A DNA stretch of 64,000 nt, from the NCBI RefSeq assembly GCF_040869045.1, contig NC_090319.1, positions 358,749,739 to 358,813,738 of the forward strand, read 5' to 3'. The DNA is from Eurosta solidaginis (Eukaryota; Arthropoda; Insecta; Diptera; Tephritidae). The position numbers and the translations under genes are program-made. Shown piece after piece: positions 10,501-21,003 of the stretch. The notes under the pieces were generated by a model. The model searched no databases. It was not told the origin of the DNA and saw only the letters and a list, made by a program, of their open reading frames with translations. The stretch's first letter is position 1. Every line of letters starts with the position of its first letter.

Positions 10501-13500
10501 CAGTTGAGCAGAGCTCACAGAGTATATTAAGTTTGATTGGATAACGGTTGGTTGTACATATATAAAGGAATCGAGATAGATATAGACTTCCATATATCAA
10601 AATAATCAGGATCGAAAAAAAATTTTATTGAGCCATGTCCGTCCGTCCGTTAACACGATAACTTGAGTAAATTTTGAGGTATCTTGATGAAATTTGGTAT
10701 GCAGATTCCTGGACACTCATCTCAGATCGCTATTTAAAATGAACGATATCGGACTATAACCACGCCCACTTTTTCGATATCGAAAATTTCGAAAAACCGA
10801 AAAAGTGCGATAATTCATTACAAAAGACAGATAAAGCGACGAAACTTGGTAGATGAGTTGAACTTATGACGCAGAATAGAAAATTAATAAAATTTTTGAC
10901 AATGGGCGTGGCACCGCCCACTTTTAAAAGAAGGTAATTTAGAAGTTTTGCAAGCTGTAATTTGGCAGTCGTTGAAGATATCATGATGAACTTTGGCAGG
11001 AACGTTACTTCTATTACTATATGTACGCTTAATAAAAATTAGCAAAATCGGAGAAGGACCACGCCTACTTAAAAAAAAAATTTTTTTTTAAAGTAAAATT
11101 TTAACAAAAAATTTAATATCTTTACAGTATATAAGTAAATTATGTCAACATTCAACTCCAGTAATGATATGATGCAACAAAATACAAAAATAAAAGAAAA
11201 TTTCAAAATGGGCGTGGCTCCGCACTTTTTCATTTAATTTGTCTAGGATAATTTTAACGCCATAATTCGAACAAAAATTAACCAATCCTTTTGAAATTTG
11301 GTAGGGGCATAGATTTTATGACGTTAACTGTTTTCTGTGAAAATGGGCGAAATCCGTTGATGCCACGCCCAGTTTTTATACACAGTCGTCCGTCTGTCCT
11401 TCCGCATGGCCGTTAGCTCGATAACTTGAGCAAAAATCGGCATATCTTTAATGAAGTTAGTTCACGTGCTTACTTGAACTCACTTTATCTTGGTATGAAA
11501 AATGAACGAAATCCGACTATGACCACGCCCAATTTTTCGATATCGAAAATTACGAAAAATGAAAAAAATGCCATAATTCTATACCAAATACGAAAAAAGG
11601 GATGAAAAATGGTAAGGTAATTGGATTGTTTTATTGACGCGAAATATAACTTTAGAAAAAACTTTATAAAATGGTTGTGACACCTACCATATTAAGTAGA
11701 AGAAAATGAAAAAAGTTCTGCAGGGCGAAATACAAAACCCTTAAAATCTTGGCAGGTACTACATATATAAATAAATTAGCGGTATCCAACAGATGATGTT
11801 CTGGATCACCCTGGTCCACATTTTGGTCGATATCTGGAAAATGCCTTCACATATACAACTACCACCACTCCATTTTAAAACTCTCATTAATACTTTTAAT
11901 TTGATACCCATATCGTACAAACTTATTCTAGAGTCACCCCTGGTCCACCTTTATGGCGATATCTCGAAAAGGCGTCCACCTATAGAACTAAGTCCCACGC
12001 CCTTTTAAAATACTCATTAACACCTTTCATTTGATACCCATATCGTACAAACATATTCTAAAGTCACCCCTGGTCCACCTTTATGGCGATATCTCGAAAA
12101 GGCGTCCACCTATAGAACTAAGTCCCACGCCCTTTTAAAATACTCATTAACACCTTTCATTTGATACCCATATCGTACAAACATATTCTAAAGTCACCCC
12201 TGGTCCACCTTTATGGCGATATCTCGAAAAGGCGTCCACCTATAGAACTAAGTCCCACGCCCTTTTAAAATACTCATTATAGAACTAAGTCCCACGCCCT
12301 TTTAAAATACTCATTAACACCTTTCATTTGATACCCATATCGTACAAACATATTCTAAAGTCACCCCTGGTCCACCTTTATGGCGATATCTCGAAAAGGC
12401 GAGCACCTATAGAACGAAGGCCCACTCCCTTTTAAAAATACTCATTAACACCTTTCATTTGATACCCATATCGTACAAACAAAGTCTAGAGTCACCCCTG
12501 GTCCACCTTTATTGCGATACCTCGAAAAGGCGTACACCTATAGAACTAAGGCCCAGTCCCTTTTAAAATACTCATTAACACCTTTCTTTTGATACCCATA
12601 TTGTACAAACAAATTCTAGGGTCACCCCTGGTCCACCTTTATGGCGATATCTCGAAACGGCGTCCACCTATGGAACTAAGGATTACTCCCTTTTAAAATA
12701 CTTATTAACACCTTTCTTTTGATACCCATATTGTACAAACAAATTCTCGGGTCACCCCTGGTCCACCTTTATGGCGATATCTCGAAACGGCGTCCACCTA
12801 TGGAACTAAGGATTACTCCCTTTTAAAACCGTCATTAATACCTTTAATTTGATACCCATATCGTACAAACACATTCTAGAGTCAGCCCTGGTCCACCTTT
12901 ATGGCGTAATTTCGAAACGGCATCCACCTATAGAACTAAGGCCCACTCCCTTTTAAAATACTCATTAACACCATTCGTTTGATGCCCATATTGAACAAAC
13001 AAATTCTAGGGTCACCCCTGGTCCACCTTTATGGCGATATCTCGAAACGGCGTCCACCTATGGAACTAAGGATTACTCCCTTTTAAAATACTCATTAACA
13101 CCTTTCATTTGATACCCATATCGTACAAACGCATTCTAGAGTCACCCCTGGTCCACCTTTATGGCGATATCTCGAAAAGGCGACCACCTATACAACAACC
13201 ACCACTCCCTTTTAAAACCATCATTAATACCTATAATTTGGTACCCATATCGTACAAACACATTCTAGAGTCACCCCTGGTCCATCTTTGTGGCGATATC
13301 TCGAAACGGCGTCCACCTATGGAACTAAGGATTACTCTCTTTTAAAATACTCATTAACACCTTTCATTTGATACCCATATCGTACAAACGCATTCTAGAG
13401 TCAACCCTGATCCACCTTTATGGCTATATCCCTAAATGGCGTCCACCTATAGAACTATGGCCCACTCCCTCATAAAATACTCTTTAATGCCTTTCATTTG

Positions 13501-13639
13501 ATACACATGTCATACAAACATATTCCAGGGTTTCCCTCGGTTCATTTTCCTACATGGTTATTTTCCCTTATGTTGTCACCATAGCTCTCAACTGAGTATG
13601 TAATGTTCGGTTACACCCGAACTTAACCTTCCTTACTTG
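10501..13639 (-). mobile_element. DINE-1-like element, type 1, 3.1 kb, inside the Myb-like gene
   Basis: In minus orientation it begins CAAGTAAGGAAGG directly after a GAAAAA of the host gene and ends CTCAACTG directly before GCGGAT. The host reading frame is continuous across the two flanks, so the ends are precise; about four bases of the usual terminal GAGTA are missing. No target duplication is visible. Internally it has the same blocks as 4432-6908 and a longer satellite core. Confidence 0.85.
11790..13560. repeat. Tandem array, 130-bp unit, about 13 copies
   Basis: GATACCCATAT-type landmarks fall at 11903, 12033, 12163, 12330, 12461, 12591, 12721, 12851, 12981, 13111, 13241, 13370 and 13500, so the period is 130 bp. 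The one longer step (167) is a 37-bp partial duplication of the unit near 12280. There is no ORF. Its position in the middle of a DINE-like element matches the central tandem repeats known in helentron-associated elements. Confidence 0.92.
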
Positions 13640-15445
13640 TTTTTCCATTAACTGCAGCTTCTTTTGTCCAATTTCGTTGCTTTCTTTTAAGAGCCTTAAC
13701 ATTTCAGTTTGAAATTTTTCCTGATTATCTATTTCTTTTTCAATAATTTTCATTTTGGGATCTGTAAGTTTTCTTGCTCTGGGAGTTTGTGGTGGCTCGT
13801 TGTCGCTTACTGATCCTGAAGTTATATTATCTCTTGGCGACTCACTTGGCGCTTTATTCTCGTCGTTGCTAGAGTAACTATATGCGCTCGAAATTGCTGT
13901 GAAGCAGTCGTTTATGAATGCTTCTTCCGACTGCTTAGAAGAACAAGGATGGTCTGTATTACTTCCATGTGACGTAGAGCCTGGAACTCCCAACAAATGT
14001 TCATTTATTTTTGCTACGGCAATTATTCGTTCTTCCGTGTCCTTTACAGAAACGGCGTCATATGGACCACCGCCAGTTCTTTTCAAACTGTTCATGCGTT
14101 GTGTTAGTTTCCGTTTCGTGTTATATTTGTAGTCAGTGCATACCTAGAAGAAATAAAAGTATGTTGTTACCGCAAACAATACATCTTCAAAGAGAATTTG
14201 TATAATTTCTAATGCCACAACGCACTTTCTGCCATGCCTGCGTCACCTTTACAGGAGGACCGTTACTATTTAGCAGGTCCGTTAATTTTCTCCATAGCTG
14301 TTTTTTCTTCGCGCGGCCGTTATTAGTATTTTGTAAGCTATTTTTAGCTAACGCATTATGCTTTTCCATAAATTCAACTAGTAATTTCAGTTGAGCAGCA
14401 TTTGTTTGTTGGCTCCTATGTAAATAAATATCAAATATGTTAAATCACAAAAATATTAAAATTTTTAACTTACATTTTGATGCGGTTAATAGCTGCGAAA
14501 AAGAAAAACGATAGCAAAATTGGTGTAGAACTGTTTACATCGAACTGTTTACATCGAACGTTCGATACAACTCGACGATATTTTTTGTTAGAGAAAGCAA
14601 AAACGATACTTCGACACTCGTTTCTGCTCGATATCGAAATACGGAAAGCCACCCCAGGTTTTTTTTGTTTTCCAAAATGTTATATATATAAAAAGTGGGC
14701 GTGGTTATAATCCAATTTCGCTCATTTTCAATACCAATCTATTCTGGGGTGGCTTTCCGTACTTCGATATCGATCAAGAACGAGTATAAAATAATCGTTT
14801 TCGCTTTCCATAACACAAATTGTCGACGCGTCGTATCGAACGTTCGATATAAACTGTTCGATACCAAATTAGGTGTCGAATTGCCTTTTTGGAAGTAATA
14901 CTTTTATGCTTTGGTGATTACTTAGGGAATGATTTTTTCATCAGAGATTAAGAAACAAACGCTATTTATAAAAGAAAATATTTTGGTTGCTCCAAAAACC
15001 TTTCTAAACACCCTTTGAAATCTGCAAACGAAAGAGATCATACCCAAATACGGGAACTAAAATGGCATCATCGTGCGTTCGATATCGTCTTGCAGGGCAT
15101 TTTTTAAGTAATACGAACGTGGCCAAATGGCCACGTAGTAGTCCGCCGTGGCCACGTAGTAATCATAATCTGGCCACAACTAAATATCGAAAATGCGTGA
15201 ACAACACCTAACTGAAATAATGTCAGAAATTTTTTGAACATACATGATTTCCCCAAAATGTCAAAAAATATATAACTTGCTAATTCTAATAAAGTTTTTG
15301 GTGCTAATAGAAGAAATTTATCAACGAATGAATGATAGTTAGAGATGGGAAAGGGGTAAATACCCAAATGGTAAATACACGGTAAATTGGTTATACATGG
15401 TAAAAATGGGTAAAGTCCCAAATATTTACCCAAAATAAATACCCA

Positions 15446-15813
15446 CGACGGCCACCGTGGTGTGATGGTAGCGTGCTCCGCCTACCACACCGGATGCCCT
15501 GGGTTCAAACCCCGGGCAAAGCAACATCAAACATTTTAGAAATAAGGTTTTTCAATTAGAAGAAAATTTCTCTAAGCGGGGTCGCCCCTCGGCAGTGTTT
15601 GGCAAGCGCTCCGGGTGTGTTTCTGCCATGAAAAGCTCTCAGTGAAAACTCATCTGCCTTGCAGATGCCGTTCGGAGTCGGCATAAAATCATGTAGGTCC
15701 CGTCCGGCCAATTTGTAGGGAAAATCAACAGGAGCACGACGCAAATTGGAAGAGAAGCTCGGCCTTAGATCTCTTCGGAGGTTATCGCGCCTTACATTTA
15801 TTTATTTATTTTT
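15446..15813 (+). mobile_element. tRNA-derived SINE, copy 2
   Basis: Same family as 7696-8057. The B-box-like GGGTTCAAACCCC is better preserved here, and the A-box-like region TGGTGTGATGGTAGCGTGC is identical. The body has GGCAGTGTTTGGCAAGCGC and GGAGTCGGCATAAA, and the tail is ATTT repeats ending near 15813. I could not identify a target duplication. The element lies inside hAT-like element 2. Confidence 0.88.
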
Positions 15814-16178
15814 AAAGGTAAAAATAATCTTTTGGAAAATATGGGAAACCAACACACAAATTCATTCCAAAATGTATCCAATTTGTCCTATATTGGTGGG
15901 TAGTTATCCATTATGCTATCGGTTGAATTAGTTTAAATCTGTAATCCAGCGTTTTTCAAAAATATTTAGCCAATAATGCATGCCGTTGCAAATATTTAAG
16001 TTTACTCAGTAAACATTTTGAGTCGAAAAAGAGTCGGAAAAATATCTAAATTGGAGCCTTTACAGCCGGTATGTGCTCATTTGGGAGGCCAAAACCAATG
16101 TATTTCCTTCTTGCAATGGTCGTCCTATATGAGCCTATTAACGTAAATCATTTGAGCCTAAAAAAGATGCTTATACAA

Positions 16179-16813
16179 TAGGGCGGGTCGATTTAAAAAT
16201 CGCTCATTGCTCTGTGAAAATCGTATTCTAGGGATCAAAATAAGGAACTTTGACGAAGGAACCATACCTCTAAAACGAATTCTGATGTCCCCCCCTTTGG
16301 GTCGAACTTTTGGGTAGGGGCAATTTTAATTCTACCTGCTGTGTCTTGTGGTGGCTTAAAAAAAAGAACACAAGTAATTTTACGATCTGCAATTGTGTCA
16401 CAGTGATACCTTCATTTTTTAAAACGGTTGAATAAAAAACCCACACAACTATGTTTACGACATGCAAATGCATCACAGTGATGCTTTGGTTTTAAAGGGG
16501 GTTGTAAAAACGCTAATTTCTAATAATTTTTTTAATTTCTTTTCTATTACTAAGTTAAATTAATTTTTTCATTTACATATGTTCTGACTAAATAAATTTC
16601 TAAAGAGAAAAATAAACTCCAAAAAGAAAAAAAACATAGGCATTTCAAAGTGGGATTTTTCAAAATTTGCAAGTTCGACCCAAAGGGGGGGACATCAGAA
16701 TTCGTTTTAGAGGTATGGTTTCTTCGGCAAAGTTTCTTATTTTGATCCCTAGAATATGATTTTCACAGATCAATGGGCGATTTTTTTGCCTCCCCATAAA
16801 TCGGCCCGGCCTA
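16179..16813. mobile_element. Fold-back hAT-type MITE, 8-bp TSD TTATACAA
   Basis: About 140 bp at each end are inverted copies of one another, including ATTCTAGGGATCAAAATAAG and a long GGGTCGAAC block. The termini are TAGGGCGGGTCGATTT and, inverted, TAGGCCGGGCCGATTT. TTATACAA flanks both sides (16171-16178, 16814-16821). The centre is AT-rich and non-coding. The 8-bp duplication suggests hAT mobilisation. Confidence 0.85.
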
Positions 16814-18223
16814 TTATACAATAAAAGAATAGGAAGGGTAAAAATAATGTACAAATGTAATTCATTTTGTATTAAAATGAACAGTGATCGTAACAAAGTT
16901 TCAAAATTTGTTCCAAACTCGCTGTGACGAACATAAATAGTTGATAAATTATAATTTTTGCATGCAAGATTAGGAGCTTTTAGGCCGTTAAATAAAAGGC
17001 AAAAATTTAATTTTCTTTTACCCTCCTACGCGTTTCGACGCTTTTCTGATTCCTATATTGCCCACTTATTTTGGATTCGTTTCGGATTCTTAAATTATGA
17101 GCGCCGTGAGCCTGTTTGTTTGGGTAAATATGTGTCCCTTATAAATATTCTCTTACAGTTCTGGAGTTTAATATGGTTCAAAAGCTTCAAAAATTCTATC
17201 ACCTTAGAGTCTTTTATGACTCCGATTTGATGAAATTATAAACAAACGAAAAATATTAGAATTAGTAAACTAGGCAGCTCCGGAAAAAAACTCTGAAATT
17301 TTTCTGCGACAATTTATTCTAAATAAATAATTAACTCAACTAATACTTATTTCATTTCTATCTTATCCTCATGTGAGTTTTATCACATTCTCCCCTATGT
17401 TTTCCGCTTCGGATATATGTCAAAAATTCTTCCTAAAAGCCCTGAAGTAGTGTCATTAAAAGGCTCAAAATTAGCAGTATATGACGCCAATAAGGCTCAT
17501 ATATGATATCGGAAGAAGGTCTGTATAAGACTTATGTTAGAGGCAAAATATAAGCATATATCATTCGCTTCAGGTTCCTAAATGAGTTCATAACGAGTGC
17601 AAACGATCCAAAGTTTGGACTCCTTTCAGACTAATTGTTGACTCCGAGTGTTTGCTGGGTTGTTTGTTTAAAATAAAAACGAAATTTTTTTAATTTCAAA
17701 TGGCGTATAAATTTAATTGCTGAATTGTAATTCCAAGCAGCCTCGATTCAAATGATTTTTAAATACCCAAAAAAAGGTACAAAAAAGGAATATTCCGGGT
17801 ATTTTCTCGGTATTTACCAATAAAAATGGTTAATACCCGGTAGAATCCCAACTCTAATGATAGTTCATCAAATATACTATCAATGAGGATTTATATGGAA
17901 AAGAACATAGGTACTCACGACTTCCGTGACATATATAAATTCTACAAATTCTGCAAGTGCTCGAGGATTTTTGTCAGCATATAATAAAAAATGTTTGGCC
18001 AAGTATGTAATAAGTTGGATATGAAAAATAACTATTCCTGGGATTACTTGTTTTATTGCAAATGTTTTGGTATGAGTGAATCACAACCACGGTTGCCACA
18101 GCATGTTGTCGAGGAGATATTTTTCTTTTGGCCACCTAGTGAAAAATCCTTAAAAAATGCCCTGTCGTCTTGAAGTATCGAATCAACGAATGTCGACTAT
18201 CGAATTACGGAAAGCCACCCCTG

Positions 18224-18491
18224 GGGTCAAATTACTTTTCGTAAGCTAGAGTTTTTAATGCTTTTGTGATTATTTGAGGAATAATTTTAAGCTAAGGAGT
18301 CAGCAAACAAACGCTTTTCCCTATTGAAATTATTTTGATGATTCCAATATACTTTCGAAACACTTTTTGATACACGAGAACAGTGTACTCAAAACGAAAT
18401 GCGTAAACCAAAACTGTGTCGTCGAGCGTTCGATATCGAATTAAATTATTGAGCTAACGAGTGTCGACAATCGAATTATGGAAAGCCACCC
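18224..18491. mobile_element. Second Harbinger MITE, left end missing
   Basis: It is homologous to the interior of the neighbouring MITE (14875-15080), sharing TGATTA, AACAAACGCT and TTCGATATCG landmarks. It ends with the same inverted terminus at 18491, followed by CAG. No left terminus is found. Either it was truncated or its left end was lost by recombination with the adjacent MITE. Confidence 0.65.
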
Positions 18492-18643
18492 CAGCTCGTG
18501 TACCAAATTTGGTGGAGATATCTCAATATTTACTGTTAACGGACAGACGGACGGATGGATGGACATAACTCAATAAAATTTTTTTTCAACCAACCGTTAT
18601 CCAATCAAAGTTAATATACTCTGTGTGCAAAGCACGCTTAGTA

Positions 18644-20034
18644 TAAACAGGCGCTTTCAATGCCAGCCAATTTAAATGCTCCCTTTGCATAATTTTTTCT
18701 AAAAATTAATAAAGAAGAAGTCGAAAATGTTTTCAAATAGTCTTGTTAAAATAGGGAGTTATCCGAAAATTTGCCGATTTTTTCAAAAATTCTATATTTC
18801 GATTGGCTAAAAGAATAAGCGAAATCAGTGATGCAAAATCCTTTAGTTGGTTCCAGGTGTTTAAATACTCTATTGAAATGATTCTCACCTCTTAAGTTCA
18901 AGATAGACATATGTACGTATGAGGGGGGTTTGAAGGCTTTGGCCTTATATTCAAAAATCTGTTGTTTATTTGCGAAACTATGAAATAAAATCTGAAAGGT
19001 TAATTTTGATTTTCGCACTTCATCATTCAACACCCAAGTCTCCCGGTTTGACATTTCCTAAAGCTGGCGGCCCCATCCCCAACTAGTCCCTTGGAGTGAA
19101 TCACATTGATTATAGCCTATCAACTATGTTTAAATATCACCTACATGTTACGGCTCCTGATACAAATGTTAAAACGTAGACACATATATTTACCAGGTGA
19201 AGCTTTGTCCTTCGCAAAAACACTCAAAGTGGTTAAGCAAAATCTTTTCCAAGACAGCGCAATAAATGACCGGGTGTTCTACTACCCCAACGTAGTCGAC
19301 AGTCGAACTAGTCTGAAAACTGGAGCTCGCGGTCGAAAAACAACAGAACACAAACGTCTGCAAATTTATCTTTGTAAAATTCAAATAATGTAGATGCGCC
19401 GAGGATTATACGACAGACAGCTATACTTAGACAGCTTATCGAGGGCGGCACCCTTGGCGAAATGGTTACTCTCTAACGTTTCAAGGTGTTCCTTTGTTGT
19501 AGCTAGGCTGCATAGCACGACAAAAACATCCGTCATAAAATCTACACCTAGGTCTTCTAGGAAAGCGACGTCGATGAAGGTTTGAGTTCGAAGTCGCAGT
19601 CCTATAGCTTCTGTGCTGGCATATGGTATGAGGGTCAGGAGGCGTGGTATCGACTAGTGATCGGGATTGCTACTGTTTGCAAATCGAGAATTGTAGCTCT
19701 TAGAAACACGCGAAAAAACTGCAGGCCTCCATTTGGCGCGATCAACAATAAGCCAGCATTGATGCTAATCGTTAAAACTGTGCCACGATAGTCATGACTA
19801 TTAGTAGATAATTGATAGCAACCGTAAGTAGCCTTTGTGCGTGGCCAGCAAGGAGCCACAAATGATTTAAAGAAATCGTGTCGACGTAGAGTATAAGGAG
19901 TTAGCCCAGAACATTTCTTCGGTGAAACTACGCTTTCCACGGGATATACAGACAAAAGTGCGACTATTTTAGGTATTTCTATTATTTTTGGACAGATGCA
20001 GCAGTACCAGTCCTTAAGACCGGGGTTACGTTCG
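18644..20034. other. Unassigned region, no recognised gene
   Basis: Short open frames exist on both strands (for example 18746-19054 minus and 19635-19955 minus), but none shows a domain I recognise. Reading 19580 down to 19420 on the minus strand gives a coding-looking stretch that is closed by stops on both sides. This may be an old TE remnant. I do not assign a function. Confidence 0.4.
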
Positions 20035-20790
20035 AAGCCTCCCTGGAGTAACTGAATGAATGTCAGTCCCTCCTCTCAAGCAAATCGCATCATAAATGAA
20101 ATTTTTTGGAAAAGGTTGATCCCTGTTCCTCCTCCCGGAGAGAAAAGTTTCTCAAATATTAATTTTGCCAAGTTAGGGTATCCCTGTACCGTATTTCACT
20201 TCATTGAATAGGTCGGTCCTTACGTAAAGAAAAAAAGTTTTTCAAATAATAAGCCAGTCAATGAGGTACGCCTGTGCCGAATTTCAAGCAAATTGCACTA
20301 TAAATAGGATTTCTAGAACAGGTCGGCCAAGAACGGAGCGTTTCTCAAATACAAATTTTTAGAATAGGTCGACCCCTGGTTCACTTCCTAGAATGAAAAG
20401 TTTCTCAAATATTAACTTGGCCAAAGAGAAACCCCTGTACCGTATTTCAAGCAAATCGCACAATGGACTTGACTTAATAAGCCAGTCAAGGAGGTACCCC
20501 GTGTGGACTTTCAAGCAAATTATACTATAAATACGATTTTTAGAATAGGTCGGTCCCTGGTCCACTTCCCAGAATGAAAAGTTTCTCAAATATTAACTTG
20601 GCTGAAGAGGAATCCCTGTACCGTATTTCAAGCAAATCGCACCATGAGTAAGACTCCTTGAAATAGGTAGGTCCTTGTTCCTCTTACCGGAAGGAAGTTT
20701 CTTATATAATAGCAAAATTTCGAGAAAATCGCGCAGTAAATTATTTCTTTTTTTTAGAACAGGTCGGCTTCTGGTTCAATCATCTGAAAG
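20035..20790. repeat. Degenerate tandem repeats related to the Helitron interior
   Basis: Motifs CAAGCAAATCGCA, GAATAGGTCGGTCCCTGG and AAAGTTTCTCAAATATTAA recur about five times with irregular spacing. The same phrase type (ATTTCAGGCAAATCGAGCC, then CTGTCCCTGGTCC) occurs at 22430-22495 inside the Helitron, so this is probably a relic of that family. Confidence 0.6.
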
Positions 20791-21003
20791 ATAACAAGTA
20801 AAGGTGTTTAAGTTCGCGTGTAACCGAACATTATATACTCAGCGTGAGCTTCAATTGCACATTTTATTTCAGATAAATTACTTTTCTATATAACACGTGG
20901 CACCGCCCGTTTAAAAAAAATTTCTCCCCATTTCCTCTTACAACAAAACTTGATAAGTGAAATATCATTGATTCAAAACTATTTTTTGCTTAGTTATAGC
21001 TTA

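Larger units (their letters stand above)
10453..14475 (-). pseudogene. Harbinger Myb/SANT-like accessory protein, split by a DINE insertion
   Basis: Exons on the minus strand: leader ending AT at 14475-14474; 14415-14226 (LKLLVEFMEKHN, LWRKLTDLLNSNG, VTQAWQK); 14143-13640 (CTDYKYNTKRKLTQR, RTGGGPYD, acidic/serine-rich middle, coiled-coil start). After the insertion 13639-10501 it resumes at 10500 with ADLEKVKVELSLLKR and a stop at 10453-10455. The domain resembles Myb/SANT-like adaptors that carry Harbinger transposase to DNA (family knowledge). The start codon appears to be made by splicing AT to G. The insertion adds a premature end after about 20 foreign codons. Confidence 0.85.
8740..14654. 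mobile_element. PIF/Harbinger DNA transposon with CAG target duplication
   Basis: Terminal inverted repeats start GGGTGGCTTTCCGTA at both ends. The 3-bp direct repeat CAG lies at 8737-8739 and 14655-14657. The empty site AATCAGGTTTTTT is present in the homologous DINE-like copy at 23251. Inside are a DDE transposase (plus strand) and a Myb-like gene (minus strand) in convergent arrangement, the standard two-gene Harbinger layout. A DINE-1-like element (10501-13639) has inserted into the second gene; without it the transposon would be about 2.8 kb. Confidence 0.93.
15340..17856. mobile_element. hAT-like element 2, 8-bp TSD ATGATAGT
   Basis: The termini are TAGAGATGGGA on the left and TCCCAACTCTA on the right (one mismatch as inverted repeats). 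The 8-bp direct repeat ATGATAGT lies at 15332-15339 and 17857-17864. TAGAG[AT]TGGG ends plus 8-bp duplications indicate hAT. After removing the SINE and the fold-back MITE, about 1.5 kb remains, AT-rich with no recognisable transposase. Subterminal GGGTAAATACCC-like repeats occur on both sides. Confidence 0.87.
15093..18164. mobile_element. hAT-like element 1, 8-bp TSD TCGTCTTG
   Basis: A perfect terminal inverted repeat CAGGGCATTTTTTAAG lies at both ends. A perfect 8-bp direct repeat TCGTCTTG lies at 15085-15092 and 18165-18172. CAGGG termini with 8-bp duplications are the hAT signature. Its own sequence is about 550 bp (15093-15339 and 17857-18164) without a transposase, so it is non-autonomous. 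Confidence 0.9.
14747..18220. mobile_element. Harbinger-derived MITE, CTG target duplication, filled by nested TEs
   Basis: It starts GGGTGGCTTTCCGTACTTCG and ends with the inverse at 18220, flanked by CTG at 14744-14746 and 18221-18223. The ends match the full Harbinger at 8740-14654, so that transposase could mobilise it. Its own sequence is only 14747-15092 plus 18173-18220 (about 400 bp); the rest is inserted. There is no ORF. Confidence 0.88.
8128..18643 (+). mobile_element. DINE-1-like element, type 2, interrupted by two Harbinger insertions
   Basis: Three pieces assemble into one element of roughly 850 bp: 8128-8739, 14655-14746 and 18492-18643. It begins CAAGAAGGAAGTCTAAG with a TTCGG/CCGAA hairpin and ends with the ATACTC...GAGTA-type hairpin (here GCTTAGTA). 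Uninterrupted equivalents are at 45311-46188, 49674-50814 and 57025-58162, which confirm the order. It is the outermost shell of the nested stack described in the findings. Confidence 0.82.

Noticed and set aside
15100..15180. GTGGCCACGTAG repeats as a possible regulatory palindrome cluster
   Set aside because: They form the subterminal part of a hAT-like element and have a partner near its other end.
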